Shown here in pieces: positions 1 to 9,596 of a DNA stretch of 64,000 bases (position 1 is its first letter; each line of letters opens with the position of its first letter). The DNA is from Symplocastrum torsivum CPER-KK1 (lineage in GTDB: Bacteria > Cyanobacteriota > Cyanobacteriia > Cyanobacteriales > Coleofasciculaceae). The stretch covers positions 1 through 64,000 of the forward strand of contig JAHHIF010000037.1 in the NCBI GenBank assembly GCA_019358875.1, read 5' to 3'. The notes under the pieces were generated by a model. It was not told the DNA's origin and did no database searches. It was given only the letters and a program-made list of their open reading frames with translations. The position numbers and the translations under genes are program-made.

Positions 1-79
1 CGAACTCGGTTGTGAAACGTTGCTGCGGCGAAGATACTTTGGGGGTTGCCCCACGGGAAAATAGCTCGGTGCCAGGTCA
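1..79 (+). rRNA. rrf: 5S ribosomal RNA, 3' part (5' end outside window)
   Basis: The first 79 bases match the 3' two thirds of a cyanobacterial 5S rRNA: the CGAACTCGGTTGTGAAACGT segment, the GCTGCGGCGAAGATA segment and the closing GCTCGGTGCCAGGTC. The 5' part, with the bases that pair to the GCCAGG end, is cut off by the window edge. A terminator follows at once, so this is probably the last gene of an rRNA operon. The exact 3' end is uncertain by one or two bases. Confidence 0.88.
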
Positions 80-90
80 ATTTTCATAGT

Positions 91-130
91 AAAGCGCCCA
101 CTTTAGCAAAGCTGGGCGCTTTGCTATTTT
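91..130 (+). terminator. Rho-independent terminator after 5S rRNA
   Basis: AAAGCGCCCA (91-100) pairs perfectly with TGGGCGCTTT (113-122). The loop holds a small CTTT/AAAG stem, and the T-rich run GCTATTTT follows. It lies 12 bases after the 5S end and probably ends the rRNA transcript. Confidence 0.85.
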
Positions 131-177
131 CTGCCTATTCTCGATATCCTAAGAGTATTTAGCCTAGAGAATTTGCT

Positions 178-1521
178 GTGGATGCAATATTAGAGCGATC
201 GCGCGAACTCAAGCAAGCCTTAATAGAATTTGTTCTTGATGCCGAGGGAGAACTAGCAGAATCTTTAGAGTCCTATGTTGCTTCCAAATCGCGTTCCCAA
301 GGCAACCGTTATGATGCAACTTATGAACAGAATCTGCTAATTGATTCTTTTATGACAGAGGGAAAAGTTGGAGAAAAAACTCCTCTAGATTTATTTATTG
401 ATAGCACTCCAGAATTGTCAGAAGCTGATCGAGCCTTAGTTAGGAGTTGGCGGCGCAGCTTCATTGGTTTATTTGCCGTCAGCCAACTTCTCCCAGATGG
501 CTTTGAGCTGATGAACTGGTTAACAACCAAGCAATACATTGTCAAGCCGAATGATGCCGTTACCCTGGAAGAAATGGCGCGGTTTAAAGAAGGGGAAATT
601 TTGCTAACCCGTATTGCTCCTGTAAGTGACGATGATTGGATGTTTTCTGGTCCTTGTCGGTCAATGGGTTCTTTGGGTAAACCGAAACTGGCGGTAGCAA
701 TTGGTAGCTTTAAAGACAATCATAAAGATGCTCTTTACAGGGATGCCCCAGATTTACTGGAAGAAGCATGGAACTCAGTTGCAGAGTATCATCAAGAATT
801 TCTTGACTTTTTTGGGAGTGATGAAGTAACTCTACCTGGTTATCAGCTCAATAAGAAAATTAACGAACTGCAAGAGCTAATGACTAAGCGTCGTCTATTA
901 AAGGCAGGCATTGATGAATCAAAATCCTTGTCAGAGATAGCAGAAGAAGCTGGAGTTACCGAAGAAGAGATAAAAGCGGCGGCTGAAGAAGCAGGGGCTG
1001 AGTCTGAGGCAGTTTCTCAACTATTTGACAGCAGCAAAGGCTTGACGAAAATGGTAATGCCTAAGGTTGACTTACCTGCTGAACTTAAGAAGGCAGAACA
1101 AGTAACCGTTTTCACACATCCTCGCTGGGGTCAAATATTTTTGCCGACCTACACTCAGTTCAAGACAATCCTAGAATCAGAAGACTGGCAGAGCAATCCA
1201 GCTACTAATAAGCTGGTTCGCAAATACCTGGAAGACCCAACGATTAACGTATTCATTTGGCACAAATTAGCTCAACTCTATCCAACTCAGCTAGAAAAGG
1301 TCTTACAATCCTTCTTGGAGCGTCCAGACTTTAAGATTGAGCGTGATTTAGAGGCTTTGCTGCAAGAACACAATAAACCTCTAGAGCCAGAACTCCCAGA
1401 AATAGCAAGTGTGCCTATTCATTTACACGAACTCTTTCAAGAAGCCATGGCAGAGGTCAACAAATCAAAGTCCAAAGGTAAGGGTAAAACAAAAGAGAAG
1501 ACTGCACGAGGCTTTAAATAA
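178..1521 (+). CDS. Conserved hypothetical protein, 447 aa
   Basis: I do not recognise a named family. The ORF opens with GTG at 178 about 50 bases after the rRNA terminator and encodes an acidic soluble protein with no signal peptide or membrane segment. Residues about 225-285 are a charged, predicted helical stretch ([22 protein letters not shown]) that could be a small helix-turn-helix or coiled coil. The last 20 residues are a lysine-rich tail. Its codon use looks like that of the neighbours, so I take it as real. It ends 55 bases before the aroA start on the same strand and may be co-transcribed with it. The function is unknown. Confidence 0.7.
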   Translation: MDAILERSRELKQALIEFVLDAEGELAESLESYVASKSRSQGNRYDATYEQNLLIDSFMTEGKVGEKTPLDLFIDSTPELSEADRALVRSWRRSFIGLFAVSQLLPDGFELMNWLTTKQYIVKPNDAVTLEEMARFKEGEILLTRIAPVSDDDWMFSGPCRSMGSLGKPKLAVAIGSFKDNHKDALYRDAPDLLEEAWNSVAEYHQEFLDFFGSDEVTLPGYQLNKKINELQELMTKRRLLKAGIDESKSLSEIAEEAGVTEEEIKAAAEEAGAESEAVSQLFDSSKGLTKMVMPKVDLPAELKKAEQVTVFTHPRWGQIFLPTYTQFKTILESEDWQSNPATNKLVRKYLEDPTINVFIWHKLAQLYPTQLEKVLQSFLERPDFKIERDLEALLQEHNKPLEPELPEIASVPIHLHELFQEAMAEVNKSKSKGKGKTKEKTARGFK

Positions 1522-1576
1522 ATTTGACAGAAGCCTGGTAGGATTCTATGAGCCAGTTTCATCCCAGCTTATCCAA

Positions 1577-2929
1577 ATGTCTGCTGCCGTTGTCACGCTG
1601 AATATTACTGAACATCAGCAAAATTTGATGATTCAAAGCCCTGTATCAGGTCTATCTCTACAGGGATGCATCACGGTGCCAGGGGACAAGTCTATCTCTC
1701 ACCGTGCCTTAATGTTGGGGGCGATCGCAAAAGGAGAAACCCAGATTCAAGGACTACTTCTGGGCGAAGACCCTCGCAGCACCGCTAGCTGTTTCCGGGC
1801 TATGGGTGCAGAGATTTCTGAGTTGAATACAGAACAGGTCATTGTAAAGGGCATAGGATTAGGACAATTGCAGGAACCTGAGGATGTTTTGAATGCTGGA
1901 AACTCTGGCACAACGCTCCGGCTAATGCTCGGCATTCTAGCTTCTCAACCCGGACTATTTTTCACAGTAACAGGAGATAGTTCACTGCGATCGCGTCCTA
2001 TGTCCCGTGTTATCAAACCCTTGCAACAAATGGGAGCGCAAATCTGGGCACGTAAGGATGCAACACTTGCGCCTCTAGCCATTCAAGGACAACGGCTCAA
2101 ACCAATTCACTACCACTCCCCGATCGCCTCAGCCCAAGTTAAGTCCTGTATTCTCCTGGCTGGTTTGATGGTGGAAGGACAAACCACGGTTACTGAACCA
2201 GCCCTCTCGCGTGACCACAGCGAAAGAATGCTGCAAGCGTTTGGAGCCCAACTCAGCGTTGATCCGGAAAGCAAGAGCGTTACCATAACAGGACTAGCCC
2301 AGTTGCAAGGGCAAACGGTGATTGTTCCTGGTGATATTAGCTCAGCTGCCTTTTGGTTAGTGGCTGGTGCAATTGTGCCCGGTTCAGAATTACTAATTGA
2401 AAATGTCGGTGTTAATCCCACCCGCACTGGTGTTTTAGAAGCCTTATTGATGATGGGGGCTGATATTAACCTAGAAAATCAGCGAGTGGTTGCTGGGGAA
2501 CCAGTAGCAGACTTACGGGTACGACACGGACAGCTTAAAGGATGCGAAATTGCAGGTGATTTGATTCCCCGATTGATTGATGAGATTCCAATTCTGGCAG
2601 TAGCCGCCGTTTTTGCGGAAGGGACGACAGTAATCCGGGATGCAGCGGAACTGCGAGTTAAGGAAAGCGATCGCATTGCTGTTATGGCATCTCAGTTGAA
2701 CCAGATGGGGGCACGGGTTACAGAATTACCGGATGGTCTGGAGATTACTGGTGGCACCCCTTTAGTCGGTACTGATGTTGATAGTCATACCGACCACCGC
2801 ATTGCCATGAGTCTTGCCGTTGCCGCACTCAATGCTACTGGCACGACTACGATCCACGGTGCTGAAGCTGCTGCTATCTCTTACCCTGACTTCACTACCA
2901 CCTTGCAACGACTCTGCGACCAGAGATAA
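1577..2929 (+). CDS. aroA: 3-phosphoshikimate 1-carboxyvinyltransferase (EPSP synthase)
   Basis: Transfers enolpyruvate from PEP to shikimate-3-phosphate, the sixth step of the shikimate pathway, in the cytoplasm. Family signatures are clear: [13 protein letters not shown] near the N-terminus (shikimate-3-phosphate binding), [15 protein letters not shown], the SRDHSERML segment, and RVKESDRIA plus [11 protein letters not shown] in the C-terminal half. The product is about 450 aa, normal for the family. I chose ATG 1577 ([10 protein letters not shown]). ATG 1628 (MIQSPVSG) is a possible shorter start, and the longer open frame back to 1409 overlaps the upstream gene and is unlikely to be translated. 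The 'GNSGTT' and 'SISHRA' residues suggest a class I-like or intermediate cyanobacterial enzyme. Confidence 0.95.
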   Translation: MSAAVVTLNITEHQQNLMIQSPVSGLSLQGCITVPGDKSISHRALMLGAIAKGETQIQGLLLGEDPRSTASCFRAMGAEISELNTEQVIVKGIGLGQLQEPEDVLNAGNSGTTLRLMLGILASQPGLFFTVTGDSSLRSRPMSRVIKPLQQMGAQIWARKDATLAPLAIQGQRLKPIHYHSPIASAQVKSCILLAGLMVEGQTTVTEPALSRDHSERMLQAFGAQLSVDPESKSVTITGLAQLQGQTVIVPGDISSAAFWLVAGAIVPGSELLIENVGVNPTRTGVLEALLMMGADINLENQRVVAGEPVADLRVRHGQLKGCEIAGDLIPRLIDEIPILAVAAVFAEGTTVIRDAAELRVKESDRIAVMASQLNQMGARVTELPDGLEITGGTPLVGTDVDSHTDHRIAMSLAVAALNATGTTTIHGAEAAAISYPDFTTTLQRLCDQR

Positions 2930-3012
2930 ATCTCACAAGTGTAATCGCAGCCAACAGATTTACTCCCCAGGAACTCGTTTGCTTACTTAAGCTTGAACTA
3001 TACCCTCATTAG

Positions 3013-4236
3013 TTATTTGGCTGCCTGTAGCTTGCCGCTACTAGCCACGAAAAGACCTGCTGCCAAAAAGGCGGCAGCTCCGATAAGCACACCAACAATT
3101 GGTGATAGACTCTCTGGCTGACCGAATAAAGAACCAAAGACACTAGACGCAACTGCTCCGCCACTAAAATAAATGCCAGTCCCTAAACCTGCCTTATCTG
3201 GCGGCACCATTGATAGAGCAAACGGAATCGTCCCATTAGAAACGAGGCTGAAGGTTGCACCTAAAGCGATCGCAATTCCAGACGCGATCGCGCCATTGCG
3301 AGTAAAAACCATCAGTCCCATAAATCCAGCCATTGCCACCAAACCATAAGCCATTGCCTGACGATTTCCTAAACGTGAGGCAAGCTTTCCGGCAGGAATT
3401 GCAGTCACTGCCAGAGCGATAAATATTCCGCCTAAAATCAAACCTTTGTTCGCACCTGGAACTTGACTATCCAGAATTTGGGGAAACGTTTGCATCATCA
3501 AGCGAAATCCCAAAGCAACTCCCACCCCCGCACCAAACACCAACGCCAAACGGGGAATGGAAATCTGCCGCCAACTACTAGATGATTGGGGACTTAGAGA
3601 AGACTCCGACGTTTCCTGCTGTACACTACTGTTCGGGTTTACCGACCTTAACGCAACGGCAGCAACCAGCAATGTGAATGAGCCAATCGAAAACGTGACA
3701 ATTGGACCTAAGCTAAGAATAAATTGATTGGCGAGTGGACCCATCGCCCCAGCTAAGCCCCCTACTAAGGTAAGGATACTAGCCGCTTGCGGGAGATTTG
3801 TGCCAAAGGCATAACGCCCCAATAATGATAGGGCTGGACTCCGAAACACAGTCATTGCCAAAGCCCAAGCTACCATTAACACTGGCAATACCCAGCGAAT
3901 AGTGGCTGTCGGAGAGCCGAAGACCAAAAAGGCTGGGATGGAAATGAATAAGGCTGATGCCAAGACAACTCCCACAGAGATAAAGGGGAAGCGAGTGCCA
4001 ACCCAACGCTGCGCTTGGTCGGAAAGTCCACCCATCAATGGCTCCATTACTGCTGCCAAGATATTTTCTAGAACTAGCAGTCCTGTAGCTAGTGTTTTGG
4101 GAAAGCCAAAATCTGTCAGTAGTTTCAGCAGGTAAAGGTTGTAAATCACCCAAGTTAAAGCGATCCCTCCCTGGACAGCGGCTAGTCCCCAGACTTGCAG
4201 CCATAGGACTCTGGGTGAGGCGTTGGAGATACTCAT
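3013..4236 (-). CDS. MFS transporter, 407 aa
   Basis: An integral membrane protein with about 12 hydrophobic segments spread along 407 residues, the normal length for the major facilitator superfamily. The early segment LTWVIYNLYLLKLLTDFGF and the motif EPLMGGLSDQ (the D-Q-type loop 2-3 motif) resemble SLC45/GPH-like sugar transporters. A second loop motif occurs in KLASRLGNRQAMAYG. The central cytoplasmic loop (about residues 195-225) is serine/glutamine rich and variable. It is transcribed convergently with aroA across an 83-base gap. The substrate cannot be told from the sequence. Confidence 0.85.
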   Translation of the reverse strand: MSISNASPRVLWLQVWGLAAVQGGIALTWVIYNLYLLKLLTDFGFPKTLATGLLVLENILAAVMEPLMGGLSDQAQRWVGTRFPFISVGVVLASALFISIPAFLVFGSPTATIRWVLPVLMVAWALAMTVFRSPALSLLGRYAFGTNLPQAASILTLVGGLAGAMGPLANQFILSLGPIVTFSIGSFTLLVAAVALRSVNPNSSVQQETSESSLSPQSSSSWRQISIPRLALVFGAGVGVALGFRLMMQTFPQILDSQVPGANKGLILGGIFIALAVTAIPAGKLASRLGNRQAMAYGLVAMAGFMGLMVFTRNGAIASGIAIALGATFSLVSNGTIPFALSMVPPDKAGLGTGIYFSGGAVASSVFGSLFGQPESLSPIVGVLIGAAAFLAAGLFVASSGKLQAAK

Positions 4237-4321
4237 TGCTGATGCCAGAAGTTTTGCGTGAGCCAGAATCTTAGCAAAAAAGCTGACAATGTGTTATGGC
4301 TTTAGCGACTACCTGGCTTGA

Positions 4322-5278
4322 TTAATGCCGATTGTGCGGCGAATCAAAATCAAGAATTGGTCCCTTGGGAACGATGCCATGAGGGTTAACGTTGGGATGA
4401 CTCTTGTAGTAATGCAACTTGATGTGTTCAAGATTGCAAGTTTCCTTCACCCCTGGCTGTTGGTACAAGTCTTTGAGATAGTTCCAGAGATTTGGATATT
4501 CAAAAATGTGGCGCAGGTTGCACTTGAAGTGGACGTAATAAACCGCATCGAAGCGGAACAAAGTCGTGAATATACACCAGTCAGCTTCAGTAATGGCATC
4601 ACCACAAAGATAGCGCTGCTTTTCCAGAACCCCTTCCCAGTGATCCAAGGCATCGAATAGTTCTGTCACGGCTTCCTCGTATGCCTCTTGTTGCGTCGCA
4701 AATCCCGCTCGATAGACACCATTGTTGATGGGTTGGTAGATAGCGTCAATCGTCTTATCTATACTTTCCCGCAACTCCTCCGGGTAGAAGTTCCTATCGG
4801 ATTTGACAACAGCATCAAACTGTGTATCAAGCATCTGGATAATCTCGCGGGATTCATTGTTGACGATTTTGTTCGTTTCTTTATCCCAGAGAATCGGAAC
4901 TGTCACTCGTCCTGTGTAGTTAGGCTCAGCTTTCAGGTAAACATCTCGAAGATATTGGGTACCCTTCACCGTATCAGGTATCGAGCCTGGAAAATCCGAG
5001 AATGCCCAGCCCTCTTCACCCATGAATGGATCGACAACGGCAAGCGTGATTACATCCTCTAACCCCTTCAACTTCCGCATAATCGCGGTGCGCTGCGCCC
5101 AAGGACAAGCCCAGGAGACATAGAGATGATAGCGTCCTGACTCTGCCTTAAAACCACTCGAACCATCGGCAGTAATGCGATCGCGAAATGTCGTTGATGG
5201 GCGCAGGAACCGTCCTTTCGTGTCTTCCTGCTCACGTTTGGATACCCACTTTCCCTCAACTAACTGCCCTAATGCCAT
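4322..5278 (-). CDS. Glutathionyl-hydroquinone reductase family (YqjG/ECM4-like glutathione transferase)
   Basis: A soluble 318-aa protein of the Xi-class glutathione transferases, which reduce glutathionyl-hydroquinones. The N-terminal thioredoxin-like half carries the signature VSWACPWAQR with the catalytic cysteine at residue 58, followed by VDPFMGEEGWAF and the cis-proline region VPILWD. NNESREIIQML is the glutathione-binding SNAIL-like segment. The C-terminal half is all helical (ALDHWEGVLEKQRYLCGDAITEADW). Length and motif order match YqjG. It stands alone between an MFS gene and gatC, all on the minus strand. The physiological substrate is unknown; quinones from photosynthetic metabolism are possible. 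Confidence 0.9.
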   Translation of the reverse strand: MALGQLVEGKWVSKREQEDTKGRFLRPSTTFRDRITADGSSGFKAESGRYHLYVSWACPWAQRTAIMRKLKGLEDVITLAVVDPFMGEEGWAFSDFPGSIPDTVKGTQYLRDVYLKAEPNYTGRVTVPILWDKETNKIVNNESREIIQMLDTQFDAVVKSDRNFYPEELRESIDKTIDAIYQPINNGVYRAGFATQQEAYEEAVTELFDALDHWEGVLEKQRYLCGDAITEADWCIFTTLFRFDAVYYVHFKCNLRHIFEYPNLWNYLKDLYQQPGVKETCNLEHIKLHYYKSHPNVNPHGIVPKGPILDFDSPHNRH

Positions 5279-5373
5279 GATGACTCCCTATAAATGCTTG
5301 TATCAACGAAGACTTAAATCGTCCTTCTGTGGAGACTATCTGCCATCATCAACTCTTAAATCTCAAATACCTG

Positions 5374-5667
5374 TTACTCTTCAGCCTGAAGAATTTTTGG
5401 CACCTTGAAGAAATCACCATCCTGATCAGGTGCTCCCTTCAAGATTGCTTCCCGATCCGGATAAGGTTGTAAATTATCAGGTCTCGTCACATTGCTAATG
5501 TCAATCGCTCGTGTAGTTGGCGGGACATCGGCAGTGTCGAGTTCACTTAGCTGTTCAAAATACTCCAAGATACTGTTCATCTGAGCCGCAATCTGCTCTT
5601 CTTCCTCGTTCGTCATTTCCAAACGGGCGAGATTTGCAACTTTGTGAACTTGCTCACGGTCAATCAT
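5374..5667 (-). CDS. gatC: Asp/Glu-tRNA amidotransferase subunit C
   Basis: GatC of 97 aa, the small subunit of the GatCAB complex that converts Glu-tRNA(Gln), and in some organisms Asp-tRNA(Asn), to the amidated form. It starts [19 protein letters not shown], the usual GatC N-terminus, followed by [18 protein letters not shown] and the [15 protein letters not shown] region that wraps GatA. gatA and gatB are not in the window, so the gene is unlinked, as is usual in cyanobacteria. It shares the minus strand with ycf3 upstream; a hairpin repeat lies between them. Confidence 0.93.
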   Translation of the reverse strand: MIDREQVHKVANLARLEMTNEEEEQIAAQMNSILEYFEQLSELDTADVPPTTRAIDISNVTRPDNLQPYPDREAILKGAPDQDGDFFKVPKILQAEE

Positions 5668-5697
5668 GGTTGTTAGTTGTTAGTTGTTGGTTATTGG

Positions 5698-5732
5698 TTG
5701 TCAGTAGCTAATGAGTCACTAACTACTGACAA
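5698..5732. repeat. Small palindromic repeat between ycf3 and gatC
   Basis: TTGTCAGTAG (5698-5707) is the perfect inverse of CTACTGACAA (5723-5732). It is preceded by a simple TTGTTAGTTGTTAGTTG run at about 5669-5690. Such short repeats are scattered in filamentous cyanobacterial genomes. It could act as a hairpin in the ycf3-gatC interval but has no clear T run on either side. Confidence 0.6.
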
Positions 5733-5743
5733 CTTGCAAATCA

Positions 5744-6265
5744 TTAGAAGTAGATATCCATTGCTGAGCGACCTGTCGTTTTTAGCCAGTTTTGCGCCTC
5801 AATATAGTTATTGGGGGCAAGGCGAATCGCTCGTTTCCAATATTCGGCAGCTTCCTGATACATAGCTTCAGCCGCTTCGCTGTTTCCAACTTCGTCCGCC
5901 CTATCCCCCTTGAAGTGATAAATCACCGCAATATTATTGAGTGCCTGTGGTAGACGCGGATTGAGATCTATTGCCTGATGATAGAGATCCAAAGCCGTGT
6001 CATGATCACCGTTACTTGCGTGAATCAGCCCCATATTGTAAAGAATATAGCTGCGATCATAGGCATCTTCTTCCAGAGTAAGCGCTTCCTTGTAGTTATC
6101 CAAAGCTTCGGCGTATTCACCATCAGCCTGAGCTGACATACCATCCCGGTAATAGGCAAAGGCTTCTTTGGCTTTCTTGTTAGCAGGCATAACCTTCAGG
6201 ATCATATCTGCCATTACCGTGAAGCTTTTGTCGATGAAGTTATCGTTACGTTGATTTCTTGGCAT
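5744..6265 (-). CDS. ycf3: Photosystem I assembly protein Ycf3
   Basis: A 173-aa protein matching Ycf3 along its whole length: the N-terminus [20 protein letters not shown], then three tetratricopeptide repeats at about residues 35-68, 72-105 and 119-152 (for example [20 protein letters not shown] and [19 protein letters not shown]). Ycf3 is a thylakoid-associated chaperone needed to assemble the PsaA/PsaB core of photosystem I. The ending [14 protein letters not shown] is typical. It is a single gene, divergent from the lipoprotein gene at 6542. Confidence 0.96.
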   Translation of the reverse strand: MPRNQRNDNFIDKSFTVMADMILKVMPANKKAKEAFAYYRDGMSAQADGEYAEALDNYKEALTLEEDAYDRSYILYNMGLIHASNGDHDTALDLYHQAIDLNPRLPQALNNIAVIYHFKGDRADEVGNSEAAEAMYQEAAEYWKRAIRLAPNNYIEAQNWLKTTGRSAMDIYF

Positions 6266-6541
6266 GGATGCGTCTATGTGATTGCGAACAGTTGATTAGA
6301 CTAGCTTGTCTGCTGAGTGGTATTCAATACTTACTTGTTAATTTAACGTTGATTAGCCGATGAATGAGGCTTCTATCCTAAGGGAATGTGTACTCAGGCA
6401 AATCAGTACACAAAGTTATGTAACAAAGCGATCGTGTAAACACGCTCTAGTTACTGTGCTTTATCAGCTTCGACAAGATGGCAGTGGAACAAATATGCCT
6501 CTATTTAGAGTCAATTCCTTAATTAATATACAGAAACATAA

Positions 6542-7234
6542 ATGAAGCTTACTCAGATTTTTTCTTTACTAGCAGTAGCCTTTCTCCTGAGTACAATGGC
6601 TGCCTGTGCGTCTGCCTCAGAAAAGGCAGTGACTAAAGGTAGAAGCTCAACCACACAAACCACGACAACAGAGACAAGCCAATCCACTCAAGTTGCTCAA
6701 ACACCGCCGAACACACAACAATCACGTACAAAAACCGATGTCATCAGTGTGGAAGGGGAAGAAACTGAAATTTCTTTAAAGCTTTACGACGCAGCTAGTG
6801 AGGTTTTTACCACTTATTTTCCAGAAAATGACTTTGTTGCTGAATCGGGTGGTTCTGGGGAAGGAACAGGCGCTCGGTTTTATTTCAGTGCGGGTGGGGC
6901 AAAAAATGAAGCAGTTTATGTTCATATGTTCTTCCCTGCCCAAGCGACAAGTCTAGAGCAAATTAAAAAGTTGGTGACGCAACAAGGCGGATTGCTTCAA
7001 GGTAATCAGTGGCAAGTCGTGAATCAGACGGAAGAGGTTCCTTATTCCTGGGCAAAGGAAAAGATTACCTTCTACGAGCAACGTACCGCTTCTGAACCAA
7101 TAGGCGGTGAGGTGTACATTGGTGAATCTGACGGCAAAGCCTTTTATGTCATTACCCATTATCCTGCGGAATATGCAGAGGGTTTTAGTCCGAGGGCTGA
7201 CCTTATCCTGAAAAATTTGCAAGTAAGCCCATAG
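6542..7234 (+). CDS. Predicted lipoprotein, 230 aa, unknown function
   Basis: The N-terminus MKLTQIFSLLAVAFLLSTMAAC is a lipoprotein signal peptide with lipobox TMAAC, so the mature protein is anchored through the cysteine near residue 22. A Thr/Ser/Gln-rich linker follows (about residues 25-65), typical of periplasmic or outer-membrane lipoproteins. The folded part (about 70-228) includes ISLKLYDAASEVFTTYFPENDF, RFYFSAGGAKNEAVYVHMFFP and KAFYVITHYPAEYAEGF. I recognise no enzyme motif. The start is the ATG at 6542. The gene stands alone, divergent from ycf3. Confidence 0.8.
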   Translation: MKLTQIFSLLAVAFLLSTMAACASASEKAVTKGRSSTTQTTTTETSQSTQVAQTPPNTQQSRTKTDVISVEGEETEISLKLYDAASEVFTTYFPENDFVAESGGSGEGTGARFYFSAGGAKNEAVYVHMFFPAQATSLEQIKKLVTQQGGLLQGNQWQVVNQTEEVPYSWAKEKITFYEQRTASEPIGGEVYIGESDGKAFYVITHYPAEYAEGFSPRADLILKNLQVSP

Positions 7235-7533
7235 GCAATTCCTAAGGTAAAAAGGCGATCGCCTAGTTGTGTTCTGCCCGTTTCAGGTGTTAAAGCCACT
7301 AGGTAGCGTGGAGATAAGAGCGATCGCTTTCAGGGAGAGTTAAGGCAAAACACTGAAAGTATAAATTTGGGTTATTGAAGATGATTTGAGGATTGAAGGG
7401 AGGGATTAACACTTGCCTGCTGAGACAAGCAGATGGCTTCCCAGTCCCCATCTTCCCTTGATAGTATCGATAATTGTAGCTAGCTGAGTCTCAACAAAGC
7501 CCACCAACCCAGCTCATCAGCAAGGAGAGGGGC

Positions 7534-8847
7534 ATGAAAATTCACGAACTTGAAGTTATAAATTTCCGAGGCTTTGAGCATCAGATATTCCATTTCTCCA
7601 ACCAGTTTACGGTACTCATTGGAGATAACGGCACTGGAAAAACTGCCATCCTTGATGCCATAGCAATTGGCGCAGGTTGCCTCTTTTCTAGGTTTGATAA
7701 CTTTGAAAATCTCCAACGTCCTATTAGCGACGACGAGGTGCGTCGCGTGAGATATGAAAAGGGACAGACACCAACAATTGAACCGCAATATCCTGTGTCA
7801 GTTTCTTGTATTGGTGTTGTTGATGGCTCTGAAATTACCTGGGAGCGGACCTTACAGCTCCTCGATAGAGATAATAAGGGTCCCTTCTTAAATCAATCCT
7901 TATACTCCCATAAGATAGTGAATATCTCAAAACAGCTTCTGGAAAAAGTTCGTAAGGGAGAGGACGTATTATTACCCCTGCTTGCCTATTATGGCACTGG
8001 TCGTCTCTGGCTACAAAAAGAGGAAAAGTCTGTTGAAACCGTTAAACCTGGCTCGCGGATGCTGGGATATATAGATTGTTTAAATCCAGCATCGAACCAA
8101 AAAGTGCTATTGGGGTGGTTCAAAACGATGGAGATAGCGTCTCTCCAAAGGGGAGGATCTCTTGGAGTACTCAATGCAGTAAAAGCTGCAATTACTAATT
8201 GCATAGAAAACTGTCACAGTGTCAAATACGACATTCTTGAAGATGAACTTATTGCTACATTTAAAGATGGACGCACACTGGCATTTCGGATGCTGAGTGA
8301 TGGTGTCCGTAATATGTTAGCTATGGTTGCTGATATTGCGTATCGAGCCGCAGTTTTAAATCCTCAACTTGGAAGTGAAGCAGCCCAGAAAACGCCTGGG
8401 ATTGTATTAATTGATGAAATTGATTTGCATTTACATCCAAACTGGCAGCGGCGTGTTGTAGAGGATTTAAGGGCGACTTTCCCTGCTATTCAATTCGTAG
8501 CCACCACACATTCACCGTTTATTGTGCAATCCCTTCGTGAGGGAGAACTAATCAATCTTGACTCTCAACCTCCGGAAGAATATCACGATAAAAGTATTGA
8601 AGATATTGCCGAAAATGTCATGGGAGTCGAAATGCCTCAGAAAAGTGAGCGCTATCTTGAAATGATGGAAGCGGCTGAGGAATACTATCGGGTTCTACAA
8701 GAAGCAAAAGATGCTAATCCAGAGCGGATCGAAGAACTAAAAGCCAGACTAGATGAGCTAACAATACCCTACAGTGACGATCCTGCTTATCAAGCTTTTT
8801 TGAAAATGGAACGGGAAGCATCTGGACTTGGCAGCACAGAGAAATGA
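7534..8847 (+). CDS. AAA ATPase, PtuA-like (Septu-type defence ATPase)
   Basis: A 437-aa SMC/OLD-like P-loop ATPase. Residues 1-37 read as the usual start of this class: MKIHELEVINFRGFEHQIF, then Walker A GDNGTGKT at residues 30-37. The middle region (about 60-250) is the variable insert. The signature-like LSDGVRNML lies near residue 252, Walker B GIVLIDEIDLHLHP near 290-302, and a THSPF switch histidine near 326. A strong ribosome site AAGGAG lies seven bases before ATG 7534. The stop overlaps the start of the HNH nuclease gene (ATGA), so the two are translationally coupled. ATPase plus HNH nuclease in this order is the layout of Septu (PtuA-PtuB), also found as the effector pair of some retrons. 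No reverse transcriptase is present here. The Septu call is by architecture and motif, not by a search. Confidence 0.75.
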   Translation: MKIHELEVINFRGFEHQIFHFSNQFTVLIGDNGTGKTAILDAIAIGAGCLFSRFDNFENLQRPISDDEVRRVRYEKGQTPTIEPQYPVSVSCIGVVDGSEITWERTLQLLDRDNKGPFLNQSLYSHKIVNISKQLLEKVRKGEDVLLPLLAYYGTGRLWLQKEEKSVETVKPGSRMLGYIDCLNPASNQKVLLGWFKTMEIASLQRGGSLGVLNAVKAAITNCIENCHSVKYDILEDELIATFKDGRTLAFRMLSDGVRNMLAMVADIAYRAAVLNPQLGSEAAQKTPGIVLIDEIDLHLHPNWQRRVVEDLRATFPAIQFVATTHSPFIVQSLREGELINLDSQPPEEYHDKSIEDIAENVMGVEMPQKSERYLEMMEAAEEYYRVLQEAKDANPERIEELKARLDELTIPYSDDPAYQAFLKMEREASGLGSTEK

Positions 8848-9539
8848 GACCGATTGAGCGAGGTTCCTGTCCGATAGATAAAGCGGGTGTACCAAAGATA
8901 TTCAGTAAGTATCAAGATGCACGGGGAGATTTAATCAACAGATTAGGAGAATATTGTTCCTTTTGCGAAACTCCTCTAGGTGCATCTTTGGCGATAGAAC
9001 ACATTCTACCTAAAAATTTGAATCCAGAACTTGAAGGGGATTGGAATAATTTCCTGCTTGCCTGTACTAATTGCAATTCGACTAAAGGGTATAAAAATAT
9101 TGTGTTGTCAGACTATTATTGGCCTGATCGTGACAACACAGCTCGTGCTTTTGTTTACCTAACTGGTGGGCTTGTGCGCGTTAACCCAAACCTAAGGGAT
9201 TCTGAGCAGCAGCAAGCGGACAAGACTCTTAAATTAACTGGATTAGATCGTATTCCTGGAAATGATCCTGCTATGAGAGATCGGCGCTGGCTCAATCGCC
9301 GCAAGGCTTGGGATATTGCAGAAAGATCACTGCAAAATCTGAGAAACAATGACACAGTGTTCATGCGAGAGCAAATTGTAGAAACAGCAAGAACAAGAGG
9401 ATTCTGGTCGGTCTGGATGACTGTCTTTCGGCAAGACACCGATATGATAGAGCAGTTTATCAATGCCTTTGAGGGGACTTGTCGCTCATGTTTTGATGAC
9501 GAGTTTAATTTAGTGCCTCGCCCTGGTGGTGCCATATGA
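8844..9539 (+). CDS. HNH endonuclease, PtuB-like partner
   Basis: A 231-aa protein with a zinc-type HNH nuclease near the N-terminus: CSFC at residues 38-41, IEHILPK with E52-H53, then LLACTNCNSTKG with the second cysteine pair at 74 and 77. This arrangement (CxxC, EHxxPK, CxxCNxxK) is that of PtuB/TIGR02646-like nucleases. It presumably cuts DNA when licensed by the ATPase. The C-terminal 130 residues are helical, rich in Arg and Asp, and unrecognised. The start codon overlaps the ATPase stop by four bases. The next gene, purL, is a housekeeping gene on the same strand 57 bases downstream, so the pair sits as an insert in a core region. Confidence 0.75.
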   Translation: MRPIERGSCPIDKAGVPKIFSKYQDARGDLINRLGEYCSFCETPLGASLAIEHILPKNLNPELEGDWNNFLLACTNCNSTKGYKNIVLSDYYWPDRDNTARAFVYLTGGLVRVNPNLRDSEQQQADKTLKLTGLDRIPGNDPAMRDRRWLNRRKAWDIAERSLQNLRNNDTVFMREQIVETARTRGFWSVWMTVFRQDTDMIEQFINAFEGTCRSCFDDEFNLVPRPGGAI

Positions 9540-9596
9540 CAGCAATACACCAATAAACCGATAAAATTAACCCTGTGCTATCTGTGCAAGGGTTCT

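Noticed and set aside
6360-6545. 61-codon open frame before the lipoprotein gene
   Set aside because: It ends just inside the lipoprotein start, has no family likeness and lies in the expected promoter region.
7235-7533. Possible retron RNA or reverse transcriptase upstream of the PtuA-like gene
   Set aside because: No reverse-transcriptase motif in any frame and no long inverted msr/msd-type structure; the interval holds only HIP1 sites and a leader.
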